Below are positions 12,248 through 23,625 of a stretch of DNA of 64,000 nucleotides, one piece after another. A program made the position numbers and the translations under genes. Every line of letters begins with the position of its first letter. The first letter of the stretch is position 1. Origin of the DNA: Stachybotrys elegans (Eukaryota; Ascomycota; Sordariomycetes; Hypocreales; Stachybotryaceae); assembly GCA_020746835.1 (NCBI GenBank), contig JAGPNK010000016.1, positions 310,001 through 374,000 on the forward strand. Direction: 5' to 3'. The notes under the pieces are model-generated. The model did no database searches. It saw only the letters and a program-made list of their open reading frames with translations, and had not been told where the DNA came from.

Positions 12248-14858
12248 CTTTGGGTCCATGACTCTGATTTGATTCCGAGGGGTGGACTGGGTGGCTTAGG
12301 CGCGCGGAACTGCAGATGACTGAATCAGGGCACATATAATATGACATTTAGCAACGTGAGTGAGGACTCACTTCTTTCAAGGCTCACTCGTTGTCTGCCC
12401 AGCGCTGGGGTTGTTGGACTGAGGATTGCGGCGGTGGGGATTGTTTTCATCTGTGGATCCTGCGTAAGCGCGTGTACTATGCGTGTTTCTTCGCCTTCCA
12501 TCGAGCCAAGTCGTATAGAGAAAGATGGCGATGCGGACATGGTGCGGCGCATGCTCCGTCGGAGTACAGAGAGAAGACGCAGTGCGTGGGGCATTGCGTT
12601 GGCCTAGCGCCAGATGCTGCTGCGCGATTCTCCTAGTTGGTGCCAGATCCGAACTTGTGGACAATTGTCAGACATGCGCCGCCCAATGTCTCTCTTTCTC
12701 CAGCCAGTAATGGTGTGGCAGGCTGCAAGATGCATATTTTTAGAGATGACCAACAGTAGCGTAATAAACCGCCAAAAGGTTGGGGGTTGCATCCAGACCT
12801 AGCTCAAACAAGCTTGCGATCGCCCAGCGCACTTCTGCCTGCACTGCCAGCCATGCCCACACGCCGGCTTTCTTCTGGCTCTCTTTTTCCTCTTGCCCGG
12901 TATAGCCTGGGAACCGGTGCTAGTGTGTCAAGGAGAAGAAGGAGAAGGAGATGGACAGAATTGCGGTGTGCAAGACGACAAGGAAGAATAGGAGGAGGCG
13001 AGTTTCATGTTCAACCAATCAGCCAGCCAACCAACTAACCAACCTGTTGGCATGGATACCCCCAAGAAGCAAGTCGAGCGGGCAGCACCTTCAGCCCTCT
13101 CTGCCTTTGCCTTGCACATCCACGGCAGGGCAGGGCATCGACCATCCACGCCTCAGGGATCTAGACAGGTTCCAGACGGCCAATCGCTTCCCAGAATAGT
13201 GCCCCTGTGCAGGCCCCTACTCCAGCCAGAAGCCTGTCCTTCCCTCTTCCTCCGTACTGTTTCTGGGGGATCCCAACTACCGGTGTTGTCCGCTTCTGGT
13301 CGCAAGCGTCTTTCCCAAGGAGCTGGATGGATCATGGAGCTTGGAGTGCCAGGCGGTGACGAGCAAGTGCCCGTCCGTCCCGGAGACGACAAGGCGGTGC
13401 AAGCCTCGTATCCTACCACGTACGCGTACGTTTGTTGATACCAGGGATGGGCAAGCAGTGGTAGCATTGACATCGGCAGCATTCCTTCCTTTGGCCCTGC
13501 TCGCTCCTCTTCATCTCATGATGGTTTTCGGGGTAGGCGGGATTAGGCAGGCCGACCAATCCTGCATTGACTTGACAACTCACACTCATCATGGGACAAG
13601 CCAGTCTCAGCTGAGGCAACGGGGCGACAGTTTGGCCATCTCCCTTCCCCATCTTTCTGCCGCGATGCAACACCGGCACTGCCGATAGCAGCCAATATGC
13701 AGCACGCGGGACGCAAGCGCATGCGCATGCGTGTGTGAGAGGGTGGGGAGGGGGACGGTCGGACCTCGATGGCAATATCATGCTGGTAATCAGGCTTTCC
13801 CCCCAAGCAAGGCGGCGGGCTATAGGAGAAAAAAAGACCCTTGTCGTCCACGAGGCATGGCCTGTCGATGGGCAGATTGTGGCCAGCAGCCTGAGTATGG
13901 ATGTATCCGGACCCCGGCAAATTCCCGTAGAAGTCGACGACGAAGCAGGCAAAGGATGGGCGACAGGATTGCCCCCGTCAGCCCCGGCCTCGTCCCGTGC
14001 TAGAGACCTAGACTAGAACCGGCAGACAGGACGCTGTGGTGCGTCCTGGAATCTTGCCTGTGCCGCCGCCCAATGGGTCGTGTGGCTTGGGAAAAGCCTA
14101 CCGCGCAGATCAGCAAACGCAAACCGCACTCCTTCCCATCCCCATCCCATGCCTGCCACGAGGCCAGTCCTCACCATCGTCATCTTCTGCCCACTTCCCA
14201 CTTCCCACTTCTGTCTGTTTCTTCCCTTCCTTGGACCAACCCTGCGAGGGCCCGGGCCACATCACGCTCTTCTTCTTCTTATTCATGCTGATCCCCGTTG
14301 GTTGTCCACTAAGCGTCTTAGTTTGCGTGAGCGTGGGGTGGGCGACCCCTGTTAATAATAGGGCGATGAAGAAAAAGAGGAAGGGCTTTGGGAAATAAGA
14401 AGAGAGAAAAAAACCACAGCCAGGTCCAGGCGCCCCACTTGGACTGCACTCCCAAAACACACCCTGGCAAGCGCCCCTGGTGTCGTTCCACTCCTTCCAG
14501 AAGCCTGCCGCACCTGGTCGATTCTGATACACTCGTCGCCCAAAGTTGAAGATGGCCTTGTTCTCCTTCCGTCTTGTTCCTTCCTTGATCCCTCCCTTTC
14601 ATCCTCCCAATCTTCAAACCTCCTTCGTTCGCCGGCCACATCTCACACGCCCCTTCATCATCATCACTCGTCACCCATCACTCATCACTCACGCACAAGC
14701 CACCAACCACCCCTCCCCTTCTCACGGAAACAGGCCAGCCCCGGCGCCAGCTCAGCCCTTGCACGCCCTAGTCCTCTCTCCTCCTCTTCCCTTCGCCTTG
14801 CCTCTCCCCCTCCATATCCCATCTTCCCATCTTCTTTAAGTAGAAGCCCTTGCCCACC

Positions 14859-15784
14859 ATGTCTACCACCGCTGCCCAGGACGAATTCAATACACTACTA
14901 GCAAACAATACATACCGCGACACCCTTCACCCAGAGGACCGCTCCGACCCTGACCTCGCATCATCCCAAGACCTCTCTGAAGAAGATCAATACCTCAACG
15001 CTCAGATCGACGCCGCCATGCACATGACTACCGCCCCGACTCAACTGCGGCTGCCGCCCGCCAGCTTCGACAGCGGTCGCAGCACCGGCGTCAAGGGTGT
15101 CATCGCCGACGCTCGCCATTACGAGACGGCCCGACGCGCAAAGTGGTCCAACCGCATCCGCAACGCACGCCGCAGCGTCTTCGGCGGAGGCCTCGACGCT
15201 CTTGCCAACAGCAACGGCACCTCGGGCTCGCGTAGCGACAGCGAGTCGGACGAGGATGCAAAGAGTCACAACGAGGACGAGGAGAGCTTCCTCCAGCAGT
15301 GGCGCGAGAGCAGGCGCCGCGAGCTCGAGTCTGAGGCCAACCGCGCCGTCCGCAACCGGAGGACCAGCCCCAGCGTGCGCATCTACGGCCGCCTCGATGA
15401 GGTCGACGCCATGGGCTACCTCGACGCCATCGAGAAGGTCAGCCGCGACACTACTGTCGTCGTCTTTGTCTACGACCACGAGGTAAGCTTTTTGCGCCCT
15501 TGGTGTCTTGTCGCATCCAACTAACCCGCCTGTAGTGTGACGTCTCCGCCACCATCGAGTCGGCTCTGATGCCCCTCGTCAAGGAGCACCCCACCATCCA
15601 CTTCGTCAAGGTTCACTACGAGGAGATTGAGTTTGACAACGCTGCCGTACCTGCCCTCCTGGGATACCGCAACCAGGGCGACCTCTTCTCCAACATGACG
15701 GGCATCATTGAGATGATCCCCGACGATGAGTCCTTTGGCACCCAGTCTCTTGAGAAGATCTTCAAGAAGCAGGCCGTGCTATAA
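14859..15784 (+). CDS. Phosducin-like protein (G-beta-gamma folding partner, BDM-1/PhnA type)
   Basis: Two exons, 14859-15482 and 15536-15784 (intron GTAAGC...CCAACTAACCCGCCTGTAG), encode 290 residues. The N-terminal half is acidic and helical (EEDQYLNAQIDAAMH, then SDSESDEDAKSHNEDEESF and the basic QQWRESRRRELESEANRA). The C-terminal third, about residues 184-290, is the thioredoxin-like phosducin fold: GYLDAIEKVSRDTTVVVFVY, HPTIHFVKVHYEEIEFD, VPALLGYRNQGDLFSNMTGI and MIPDDESFGTQSLEKIF. In Cryphonectria (BDM-1) and Aspergillus (PhnA) this family stabilises G-beta and acts with CCT in G-beta-gamma assembly in the cytosol. ATG 14859 has an ideal CCACCATGTC context. It sits 5.5 kb from the G-beta gene on the same strand, which fits a shared role although no operon is implied. 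Confidence 0.92.
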
Positions 15785-18760
15785 ACAGAAGAGGCGCACC
15801 AGCCACCGCACCATATCCATGCCTTGCTGTCGGCTACACAGTCGACTTTGGCAGGCAGGAATGAAGGGCGCGAAACTTTTGTTTTGTTCCCTATAATCCG
15901 CACCTCATTCACAATAACCCGGTTACGACCCGGGTTCGGCGCATGGTCACAAAGCTTGTTGATTTCACTACGATACCCCCAACCGCCTTTTGTGTGGTTT
16001 CCCCTCACTCTGGACTGCTGCATAATTCCTTTCTGCATTCATCTTCTTTGTCATTTCCTGGATTTCATTGGCGCATTCTACATCGATGGGAGGGTGTAAG
16101 GTCTTTGTTGTTCTCTTTTGTTGAGCAATCTGGAAAAGCAACGGGATACGACGGGAAGACATGGAACACGACCTTGTTGCCGTGCCTGGATGCATGCCGC
16201 AGCAGATTTCCACACACATACCATATAGACTTTGAGGCGACTCGCCTCGGCGCTCGCAGTATATTCTGCAGCCTCATGATTTCCTTTCTACGTCAGCCTC
16301 GCGTTGTCTTACTTCTTGTATTACTAGTTGCTCTACTCAAGAGCCCCCTTAATGGTCAGCGTTTAGCAAAGAAAAAGAGTGTGAGGAAAAACATACATCG
16401 TCCGTCTGTGCTCTACTTGCCAATCTGTTTGTGACTCATGATAATGGCGTCATACTGAATGAATCTTCCGCTCCTGAGCCATGGCGTGTCTCGAGAATCG
16501 GCCCACGATACGCGAAGCTCCGTGCTCCCAGGGTGCCTTGGCTGCCCCCCCGACTTGCCCCGGTATGATACTATACGATGCAGCAAGCCGCATACCCGGG
16601 CGTTGCCGGGGGTATCCAGCAGCAGAGTGCTTCCGCTGGGCATAGATGGCCTGCTGGGCATTGGGTATCCACCATTACGTTCCAGTCCACGCAGCGTCCC
16701 GAGCCAGCGCGGACAGAAGTTGGCCGCTTTGTTTCATACTCGGCGGACAAGGGAGACGGAGACAGGGAACGGGACATCATCAGCCAGGCTTGGGCGGAGA
16801 GATGGGCGACGGTAAGCATTCAAAGCGGTGAAGATCAGAGACGCACGCTCCTTGGTAGTAGCATGTTGGCTAGGGGAGCCTACTGGCGACCTACGGCAAG
16901 GAGGAGAACCGGCCATGTTAGGTTGCATTGTTTCGTGCTTTCCATCGGTGCTTACGTCACTCGGCGGCTGTGCGGTGGTCGAAAGGCACCGTTGGTGTCG
17001 TTTCACAAGGACATGTAAACACAAAACATGGAGACGGATATGGGCTGGGATCCACGTTTGATCCTGCGAGCGTTGGCGTGTGCAAGAGGGAGCTGGAAGA
17101 GGTGGTTTTCAGGAGTCAAAAGGGTCGAGTATAAATGAAGCCGCTGCTGGCGCTCCGATAAGAGAGATGGGAGAATGCCTTAATCAAGGAGGTCGTCGTC
17201 CAGGTCTGGTCCGCTTTCCCAGCTTGGGCATTCCAGGAGGCCCCACATGGAGGAGCTGCATGTCCATGTGACAGCCTATTCCGAGGGGGATGGGAGCTAT
17301 CAATAGCGGCGGCGGGCGGCTTATCTGGCAATCTGGGTACCTGGGGATGTTGGGCGACGATGCGGGATAATGCTGCTGATGTGGCGCGGGGAGGAGCGCG
17401 ATTATTCTCTTGTTGAGTCAGAGAGACAGAGGAAGAGGACACGCATGGACGGGGGAGGAGTATCAGATTAAAGAGATAGGAGTAAAGTGCCAATGTTGGG
17501 CCTGGGATAAGGACTCCCATGGCAATGAGGGGCACCAGCTCCTGCATCATCCATCAACCATGATGCACGCTTCGTTACCCCTCGGGATCCACACTCGACT
17601 TCAAGGCCAGCTGGGCATGGATCGATATCTGTCTGCCTAGGTATCTACGAGGGGATTGGGATATTGGGGGCATGGCATCAATGTATGTCGGGGGATGAGT
17701 AGAATAGGCCACCAATGCTGTGACATTTCACATTTTCTGCACTGGCACCTGGAACGTGAATCTGCAGGCGGCTGATACCTAACCTCCGGAATCAGGTAGT
17801 ACCTGACCTCCTAGACAATAAGTCTCCTACCTGTAGGTACCTGTCTTTCTTGATTTTACCTCCAACTTACAGGCACCCCTTGCTCGCTCCCGTCAGCCCC
17901 TCGCGCTGCATTTGGCACCTTCGTAACCACCTGGTCCCAGCCGGCCTCGATTCTGTTGCTGCCTGGTGCTTCTTTCTTCTGTTTGGCTTTCCTAGCCTCT
18001 CTCTCCATCTTTTTTTTTTGTTTTGTAATTCCTCATTCATCAAAAGCCACTGCGAGCTTTACACATGTAACCTCCCCTCCCCGCTAGAGTTTAACAAGGT
18101 TCGTCCCTCTTCCCCCCTCCTCGTCTTATCTCGGATACGTTTCCGCGCAGCGTCACGCTCACACAGCTCGTGGTCACCTCTGATAGCGGACCCCTACCTG
18201 TCCAGCGCCTTAGCACCCACCTAAACCCGCGACTACCCCACCTAGATCGCCCGCCTGCCTTGGGCTGCCTGGAGGTACACAAGAGGAGGCGGAGGCAATC
18301 CAAGTACCTTCACCTTTCGCAAAGGCAAAACCGAAAGACCATACGGAGAGAGCCACGGAGCAATCTTGCATCTTGCTACGGGCACTCACCTCGTCTTGAA
18401 CTCTATTCCGTCACCTCTATTTCTTGAAAAAAAAAACTGTGAGCCATCTCTTTCTCTCCCAGTCTTTGGGGTTTACTTCTAAACCTCTACATGCTGGTCA
18501 GTCTTCGCCTCCTCTCCATTCACGCATCGTCATCCTCGCCTGCCTCGCCTCTCCCCAGCCCGCTTCCTCCTCGACCTCCTCCTCCTCCTCCTCCTCCCTC
18601 TCGAGCTGTACCCGGCTGCACTTTTGCCCGCTCGCTGCCTTGGGCCTTGTTCGCAACCCGAAGCATCTTACAGCCTCGACCTACATACCTGCCTTCAAGC
18701 CCACCTACCCACCACCTATAATGGGAGACGCTCCATCGCTGACCTGAGACCACTTTCGTT
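15785..18760. other. 3 kb gene-free stretch with a long leader for the next gene
   Basis: No supported gene. The left 300 bases are probably the phosducin-like 3' UTR. TACCTGTAGGTACC-type motifs cluster at 17815-17845. From about 18080 to 18760 the strand is C/T-rich, with CTCCTCCTCCTCC near 18565-18600, and looks like a transcribed leader. It contains a short upstream ORF at 18721-18747. Confidence 0.45.
18721..18747 (+). promoter_or_regulatory. Nine-codon upstream ORF (8 residues plus stop)
   Basis: ATG at 18721 starts MGDAPSLT followed by TGA, ending 13 nt before the main ATG at 18761 and in another frame. Its purine at -3 (ATA-ATG-G) gives a reasonable start context, so scanning ribosomes may translate it and reduce or condition translation of the membrane-protein gene. 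Confidence 0.4.
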
Positions 18761-20554
18761 ATGGAACAGCAGTCCTCCGATCCCTCCACGCCCAACTCCA
18801 AGCAGCGTGGCTCCAACACGATCCGATCTACGCCTTCCATCAACCTCGCTCAGTCTGATCTTTCCGGGTCCGAGCCTTCCCTCCGCTTCCCTTGTCCCCA
18901 GGGCAGCCGCGAACTCGCCAACTGGATCTCCAGCAGTAATCCTGACATCATGCGTCTGACTACCACCACCGAGGATACCGGGCTGGCCGACTCGACCTAC
19001 GAGCTCATCTCAGGCACCGATACCGAGTCTCAGGATGGCAATTACACCGAGTCCATGGGCGAGTCGGTCGGTTCTCTAGATTTCCATCGTCCCGACGACG
19101 TCCACAGCCTTGCCGATACTGAGCAGACGCATGACGAAGATGAAGACGAGCAGTCTGTCGTCGACGACAACGATGTTGCACCCCCCAACTTCGACCAGTT
19201 TCACGGCGACCTGCACGATGAAGCTCTACCCGACTATACCAGAGACGCAGCGGACGAATCAGAGGATGAGGCCCGATCTCGATCTTCCCTCGAGTATACG
19301 CAGACGAGCCTCAAGACGCCGTCTATCCAAACCCCAGAGGCAAGCAAGATAGTCGAGCGAACTCTGCTCGACCGCTGCCACCTGTCCATGACCCATTACT
19401 ACGAGTCCTTGAGTAAGAAGCTCGATACCTTCTGGGAGGCACAGCCTCAGATACAACAGCGCATCGGGCGTCTGGCCCTGACTACAATTCCGCCATTGCT
19501 CCTGGCAGTATCAGCCATTATTTACCTGTTCACCGTGGCACGAGCTCCGGGGATGACGGCCGACATTGCCTCATCCTCCACCGCGGCACCTGTCGTTGTG
19601 ACTTCTCCTCCCCATGTGCCCTTGAGCCGAGTATCAGCAGCTCCCAAGGCAACACCGTCCTTCTCGGGCGGAGTCGGCTTGATACCCATCAACGATGTTG
19701 CCAGCGACGACTGGCTGTTCGGTTCCAAGCAGCCCAATGTCACCTTTGCCACCCGAGCCCCCAAGGAGGTCCTGGTCCACGTTCCCGCCAGTGTAAAGCG
19801 TGCCTGGCGGTCCACCGAGTGTCTCTCGATCACGGCTACTCGCCATGGCAACTCGCAGGTCAGCACATTTGTCGATTCGGTGGACGAAGGCTTCCTGGTC
19901 CGGTTCCCCAAGAACGAGGCCCATGGCATCCTCACCCTGGCCGTTACCTCGAGCTGCCGCCCCAAGGTGCACAAAGAGGTTAAGACCCACTTTGGCTACG
20001 GCATCATGGATGAGGCCCGGGAGTTTGGCAGAATCATCGCGCACGACCTCGGCGAGCTCGTGCCGGCGGTAGCTCACGAAGCAGAGCGGTGTTTCGTGGA
20101 TGCCAAAAAGTCACTCGCTGTAGCATCTGACACCCTGGGTGTCGGTGCTCACACCCTCTCGGACTCTCTCTTTAAATCGCTGCAGGTCGGCCTCGCCAAT
20201 GCGCAAAAGTCCCTCTCCATGCTGCCTACTGCTGGACAGTCTCTAGCCAAGGTCGGACGCGCCACCAAGGGAACTACCAAGGCCCTGTCGACCTTTGTCC
20301 AGCGAGCCCAGAAGCATGTTCCCAGTGTACAGCACACGCAGGAGCGCATCAACCTGGGAGTTCTGAACGCGCAAATCTCGGCCAAGCTTCTGTGGCTCAA
20401 GGCCATCGGAAAGATGGAAGAGCACGCCACCTACGAGAAGAAGGCCAAGGCGTTTCTGAGTGCGAAGCGAGATGCCGTCTGCGGTGTTGTTCGAAAGGCT
20501 ACTGACGCCCAGGAGCAGCCACGTTCTTGGGCAAGAATTTTCTCGCGAGCATAA
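18761..20554 (+). CDS. Single-pass membrane protein of unknown function with acidic N-terminus and amphipathic C-terminal helices
   Basis: Intronless, 597 residues. I do not recognise a named family, though the N-terminal blocks look conserved. Residues 1-230 are acidic and Ser/Thr/Asp-rich, including LADSTYELISGTDTESQDG near 76-93 and GESVGSLDFHRPDDVHSLAD. One hydrophobic segment follows at about 238-258 (LTTIPPLLLAVSAIIYLFTV). Residues 300-415 look like a beta-rich globular domain (DWLFGSKQ, VLVHVPASVKRAW, GNSQVSTFVDSVDEGFLVRF, GILTLAVTSSCRP). The remainder is long Ala/Ser/Lys amphipathic helix to the end. There is no signal peptide, so a type II orientation with a lumenal C-terminus is inferred. 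YELI at 80-83 fits the W/F/Y-x-x-L/I/V Atg8-interacting pattern with acidic residues before it. Function is unknown; a receptor or tether of the nuclear envelope or ER is a guess. Confidence 0.85.
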   Translation: MEQQSSDPSTPNSKQRGSNTIRSTPSINLAQSDLSGSEPSLRFPCPQGSRELANWISSSNPDIMRLTTTTEDTGLADSTYELISGTDTESQDGNYTESMGESVGSLDFHRPDDVHSLADTEQTHDEDEDEQSVVDDNDVAPPNFDQFHGDLHDEALPDYTRDAADESEDEARSRSSLEYTQTSLKTPSIQTPEASKIVERTLLDRCHLSMTHYYESLSKKLDTFWEAQPQIQQRIGRLALTTIPPLLLAVSAIIYLFTVARAPGMTADIASSSTAAPVVVTSPPHVPLSRVSAAPKATPSFSGGVGLIPINDVASDDWLFGSKQPNVTFATRAPKEVLVHVPASVKRAWRSTECLSITATRHGNSQVSTFVDSVDEGFLVRFPKNEAHGILTLAVTSSCRPKVHKEVKTHFGYGIMDEAREFGRIIAHDLGELVPAVAHEAERCFVDAKKSLAVASDTLGVGAHTLSDSLFKSLQVGLANAQKSLSMLPTAGQSLAKVGRATKGTTKALSTFVQRAQKHVPSVQHTQERINLGVLNAQISAKLLWLKAIGKMEEHATYEKKAKAFLSAKRDAVCGVVRKATDAQEQPRSWARIFSRA

Positions 20555-21368
20555 CCATGCTGTTGCTTCAATGGCCAAGGATGGCCATCTTTTATACCAT
20601 AGCTGAGGGATTCGGAAACACGGTAGTACAAGGGATTTTAGGCGTCGGCTTAGGACTGGTGTTGTAGGCTTTTGTTTTCATGTGCAGTTTTCGTTGATTT
20701 GGAAATCCGAAATTCAAAGCCCTCGGCTTGTCGGATTCTGGTCTTGACACCACTCAGATAGGCAATCTTATGCTGTTGACTCAGATGATTGTATCTCGTG
20801 ACTGTACATCTGAGCGAATCAGTTGGCGACTGCAGACTGCAGGCTGGAGCTGTAGAGCGCAACAGGTGTTGTCGAGATGGTTCGAACCAGACGCTGGGAT
20901 GAAAAATGATGGCGCTACAGTGATCAAGGTACCCGTGCACCAGAATGCAGCTGCGTGTGACATGTCGCCGTGCCCCTGGCTCGCCAATCACAAAGTTTGT
21001 TGACTTCCCCCGCCAGGGTAGTGGGGTAACTCCTTCTCTCGCACTTTTTATTAGGAGAGAGCGAGGGCTGCCTGAGCAAACAATCTCTTTTTATCTTAAG
21101 GCTCCATCACACCTCCTTACTCCTCAAAACATCTTGATACAGGACATTTCTGTGATAGCCTACCTTTATCGTGAGTCTCCTGTCGCATGTCCCTCCCCGT
21201 CCTGACCCCTCCTTTTCGCCTGGCGAGCGTCGGTTCCGGCGGCTCGTGGCAACCCCGCCATGTGCGAGCGAAGAGAAATAAGGAGAGAGAGAGAGAGAGG
21301 GAAGAGATTAGGCAGCTTGCTGACTTTTTGGGCCGCATAGACTTCTTATCACACAAATATCCGCAACA
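20555..21368. other. Intergenic: terminator side and RanBP1 promoter/leader
   Basis: No gene seen. Just before the RanBP1 start there is a purine GAGAGAGAGAGAGG run (about 21285-21301) and a short AT-richer stretch, TTATCACACAAATATCCGCAACA, leading into the ATG. Confidence 0.5.
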
Positions 21369-22406
21369 ATGTCTGATGCTACCGAGCCCAAGGTCGAGGA
21401 GACCAAGCCCGCCGAGGTACGCCTTTTCCTACGAACCTACCAGGGGCAACCCCTCGTTGTGATAGCCTCGCAGCGTGCCCCTCTTCCCCTCCATGCGATG
21501 GGGAGAGGTGTGCGCGCGCGCGCGGATTTCGAGCGACCCTCTGGCCCTCTCCAGCGACTACAACATGCTAATGCGTGATGCGTCTAGGCCCCTGTGACCT
21601 CGTCGTCGGTCTTCTCCATGTTCGGCGGTGGCGAGAAGAAGGAGAAGAAGGAGGAGGAGCGTGGCGACAACTCTGGCAGCGCCAAGGCCCAGCGTGAGGC
21701 CGCCGAGGCCGCCAAGGGTGACGATGTACGTTTTGTTCGAGCATCTTTAGCGGACAGTGATGCTGACGGCCACATTAGGAGGAAGCTCCCCCCGAGTCCG
21801 AGGACGTGCACTTCGAGCCCGTCGTCAAGCTGACGGAGAAGGTCGAGATCAAGACCAACGAGGAGTCGGAGGAGCAGCTGTTCAAGATGCGCGCCAAGCT
21901 GTTCAAGTTCGTCAAGGATAGCAGCGAGTGGAAGGAGCGTGGTACTGGCGACGTCCGCCTGCTCAAGCACAAGGAGAACGGCAAGACCCGACTCGTCATG
22001 CGCCGCGACAAGACCCTCAAGGTTTGCGCCAACCACTACAGTACGTCGACTCCCCATACCTCTGGATGCTTGCACTCAAGGGCTGATGCTGACTCGCAAT
22101 AGTTGTCCCTGACATGAAGCTCTCCCCCAACGTCGGATCCGACCGCAGCTGGGTCTGGAACGCTGCTGCCGATGTCAGTGAGGGCGAGCCCGAGGCCGTC
22201 ACTCTGGCCATCCGCTTCGCCAACGCCGAGAGTAGGTCCAGTCCAATCCGATGCCACTATAGCTGCCTGCTGACTCTCACCCAGACGCCAACGCTTTCAA
22301 GGATGAGTTCCTCAAGGCTCAGAAGGCCAACGAGGTCCTCTTCGAGAAGAGCGACACCGAGGCTGCTCCCGCTGCTGAGCCTGCCCCTGCCGCCGAGGCC
22401 GAGTAG
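21369..22406 (+). CDS. Ran-binding protein 1 (RanGTPase-activating cofactor, Yrb1)
   Basis: Cytoplasmic RanBD protein that releases RanGTP from export and import complexes and stimulates RanGAP, so it serves nuclear transport and spindle assembly. Five exons: 21369-21416, 21588-21725, 21779-22040, 22103-22231 and 22285-22406, 232 residues. An acidic/basic N-terminal tail ([14 protein letters not shown]) precedes the RanBD (about 65-200): [80 protein letters not shown] and the aromatic [20 protein letters not shown] helix after the domain and an Ala/Pro/Glu tail finish the protein. Length and motif order match fungal Yrb1/RanBP1. All five splice junctions keep frame. Confidence 0.95.
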
Positions 22407-23625
22407 GCGTATGCAGACCGAAACCGCCGGCTCCAGGCTATACACATGTTTATGCCTTTACACCCTTTCGCGCACCAACCACATCAAGAAAAAAAGGATC
22501 ATGTCAACCACTAGAGACGTGACTCGACACCCCCCCCAACTCAACACTACACCAACACAAGCATCTCCCTCCACCGTGCATACACAACCCCCGACATTTA
22601 TTCTAGTCTTGACTTTACCACTGTGAGAGGGTGCGGTCCGATAGGGGCCTGCAGGGCACCGCGTGCAGCATATCATTGTACGGCGTCGCATCTCTGACTG
22701 GATGTAGCTATGATGGGATACGCGCCGGGAGCCTAGAAGAAGACCTCAATTTCAAGAAAGTAAAACCTGCATATCCTGTGTTTGATGCATAACTGTGTGT
22801 CTGCGCCCTCCAGTGAAGAGCAATGTCGTGATTGGCTAAAGTACACATGGAGAGATGGATGGCTTACGTACACACGACCTCATGTCTCCGAGTCATCAAG
22901 CGGTCGTGTCGGCAGGTATGTCGAGGGAGACGAGAAAAACCACCAACCGTAGCGTAGGGGGGAAATCCACACACGGATAGAAGAGGATGGATGGATGGAT
23001 GGGAGGAAGATTGGTGGATCCGCGAGTTGGTCCTTGGAAATCGAGCTCACACCTCTTCTGGCTGGAGGCCCCCAGTGCCCAGTCGGTAGCTGGCAGGGTG
23101 CTGGAGGAGCCGCCTGAGGTACCCAAACAAGGCACGGTACTGGAGGTCCGTAGCAGGCAGCGCCTGTGGGTAGGTAGCTGGGCAAGCTGGGGCAGGCCAG
23201 GTAGAGGTATCTCTAGCGCACTGTAGGTGGTCTTGCCTTGCGCGGCGCGAGCGCGCGACAGCCTCAGCCTTTTCAAACCACCTCTGACTGACACTCGTCT
23301 CTCTCTCTTTCCCCGAAATAAGTGTCGAGGGCCCGAGATTCCACACGTTCCTCTCCCGTCGTCGCGAGCCCATCGCCCTCTCCTCCCCTTCTCCCATTCC
23401 CTCCACCCACCCCTTTGTTTGAAGCAATTGTACAAGTCCTCTTCTTTCATTTTATTCTCCCCCCCCTCCCTTGTCCCATTTTACCTTTTGTCAAAGGGGA
23501 CCGCCAGCCTTTTCCCCCACGCGTGTCGCCAATGTACTGAGTAAATCACGATTTAATTTGGCCATAGAAAAAAAAAGAGGAGGATCAACATCAGCAACAA
23601 CAACATCGTCATCCACAAATCCATC
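22407..23625. other. Intergenic between RanBP1 and the YEATS gene
   Basis: No gene recognised. It holds the RanBP1 3' UTR, a GGAT tetranucleotide run at 22984-23000, and a C/T-rich leader region from about 23370 (CTCTCCTCCCCTTCTCCC, CCCCCCCTCCC) up to the four-codon first exon of the next gene. Confidence 0.45.

Larger units (their letters stand above)
9326..14858. other. Gene-poor 5.5 kb between G-beta and phosducin-like genes
   Basis: No recognisable gene; open frames here are short, have no family signature and mostly lack a good ATG. The first 600-700 bases are probably the G-beta 3' UTR. Simple repeats: GGAT/GAAT tetranucleotides 11096-11126, a 14-bp GAGAGAGGCAGAGC unit three times at 11795-11835, (TG)n 12224-12247, and CCAA-rich repeats near 13015-13035. 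The last 300 bases, 14560-14858, are C/T-rich (repeated CATCACTC and CTCCTCTTCCC), typical of the leader of the following gene. Confidence 0.45.

Noticed and set aside
13413..13952. 179-codon minus-strand open frame between G-beta and the phosducin-like gene
   Set aside because: Low-complexity translation of CA/TG repeats, with no splice or family support.
20870..20900. GGTTCGAACCAG resembling a tRNA T-arm
   Set aside because: Only three stem pairs form, and no acceptor, D-arm or anticodon arm can be folded around it.
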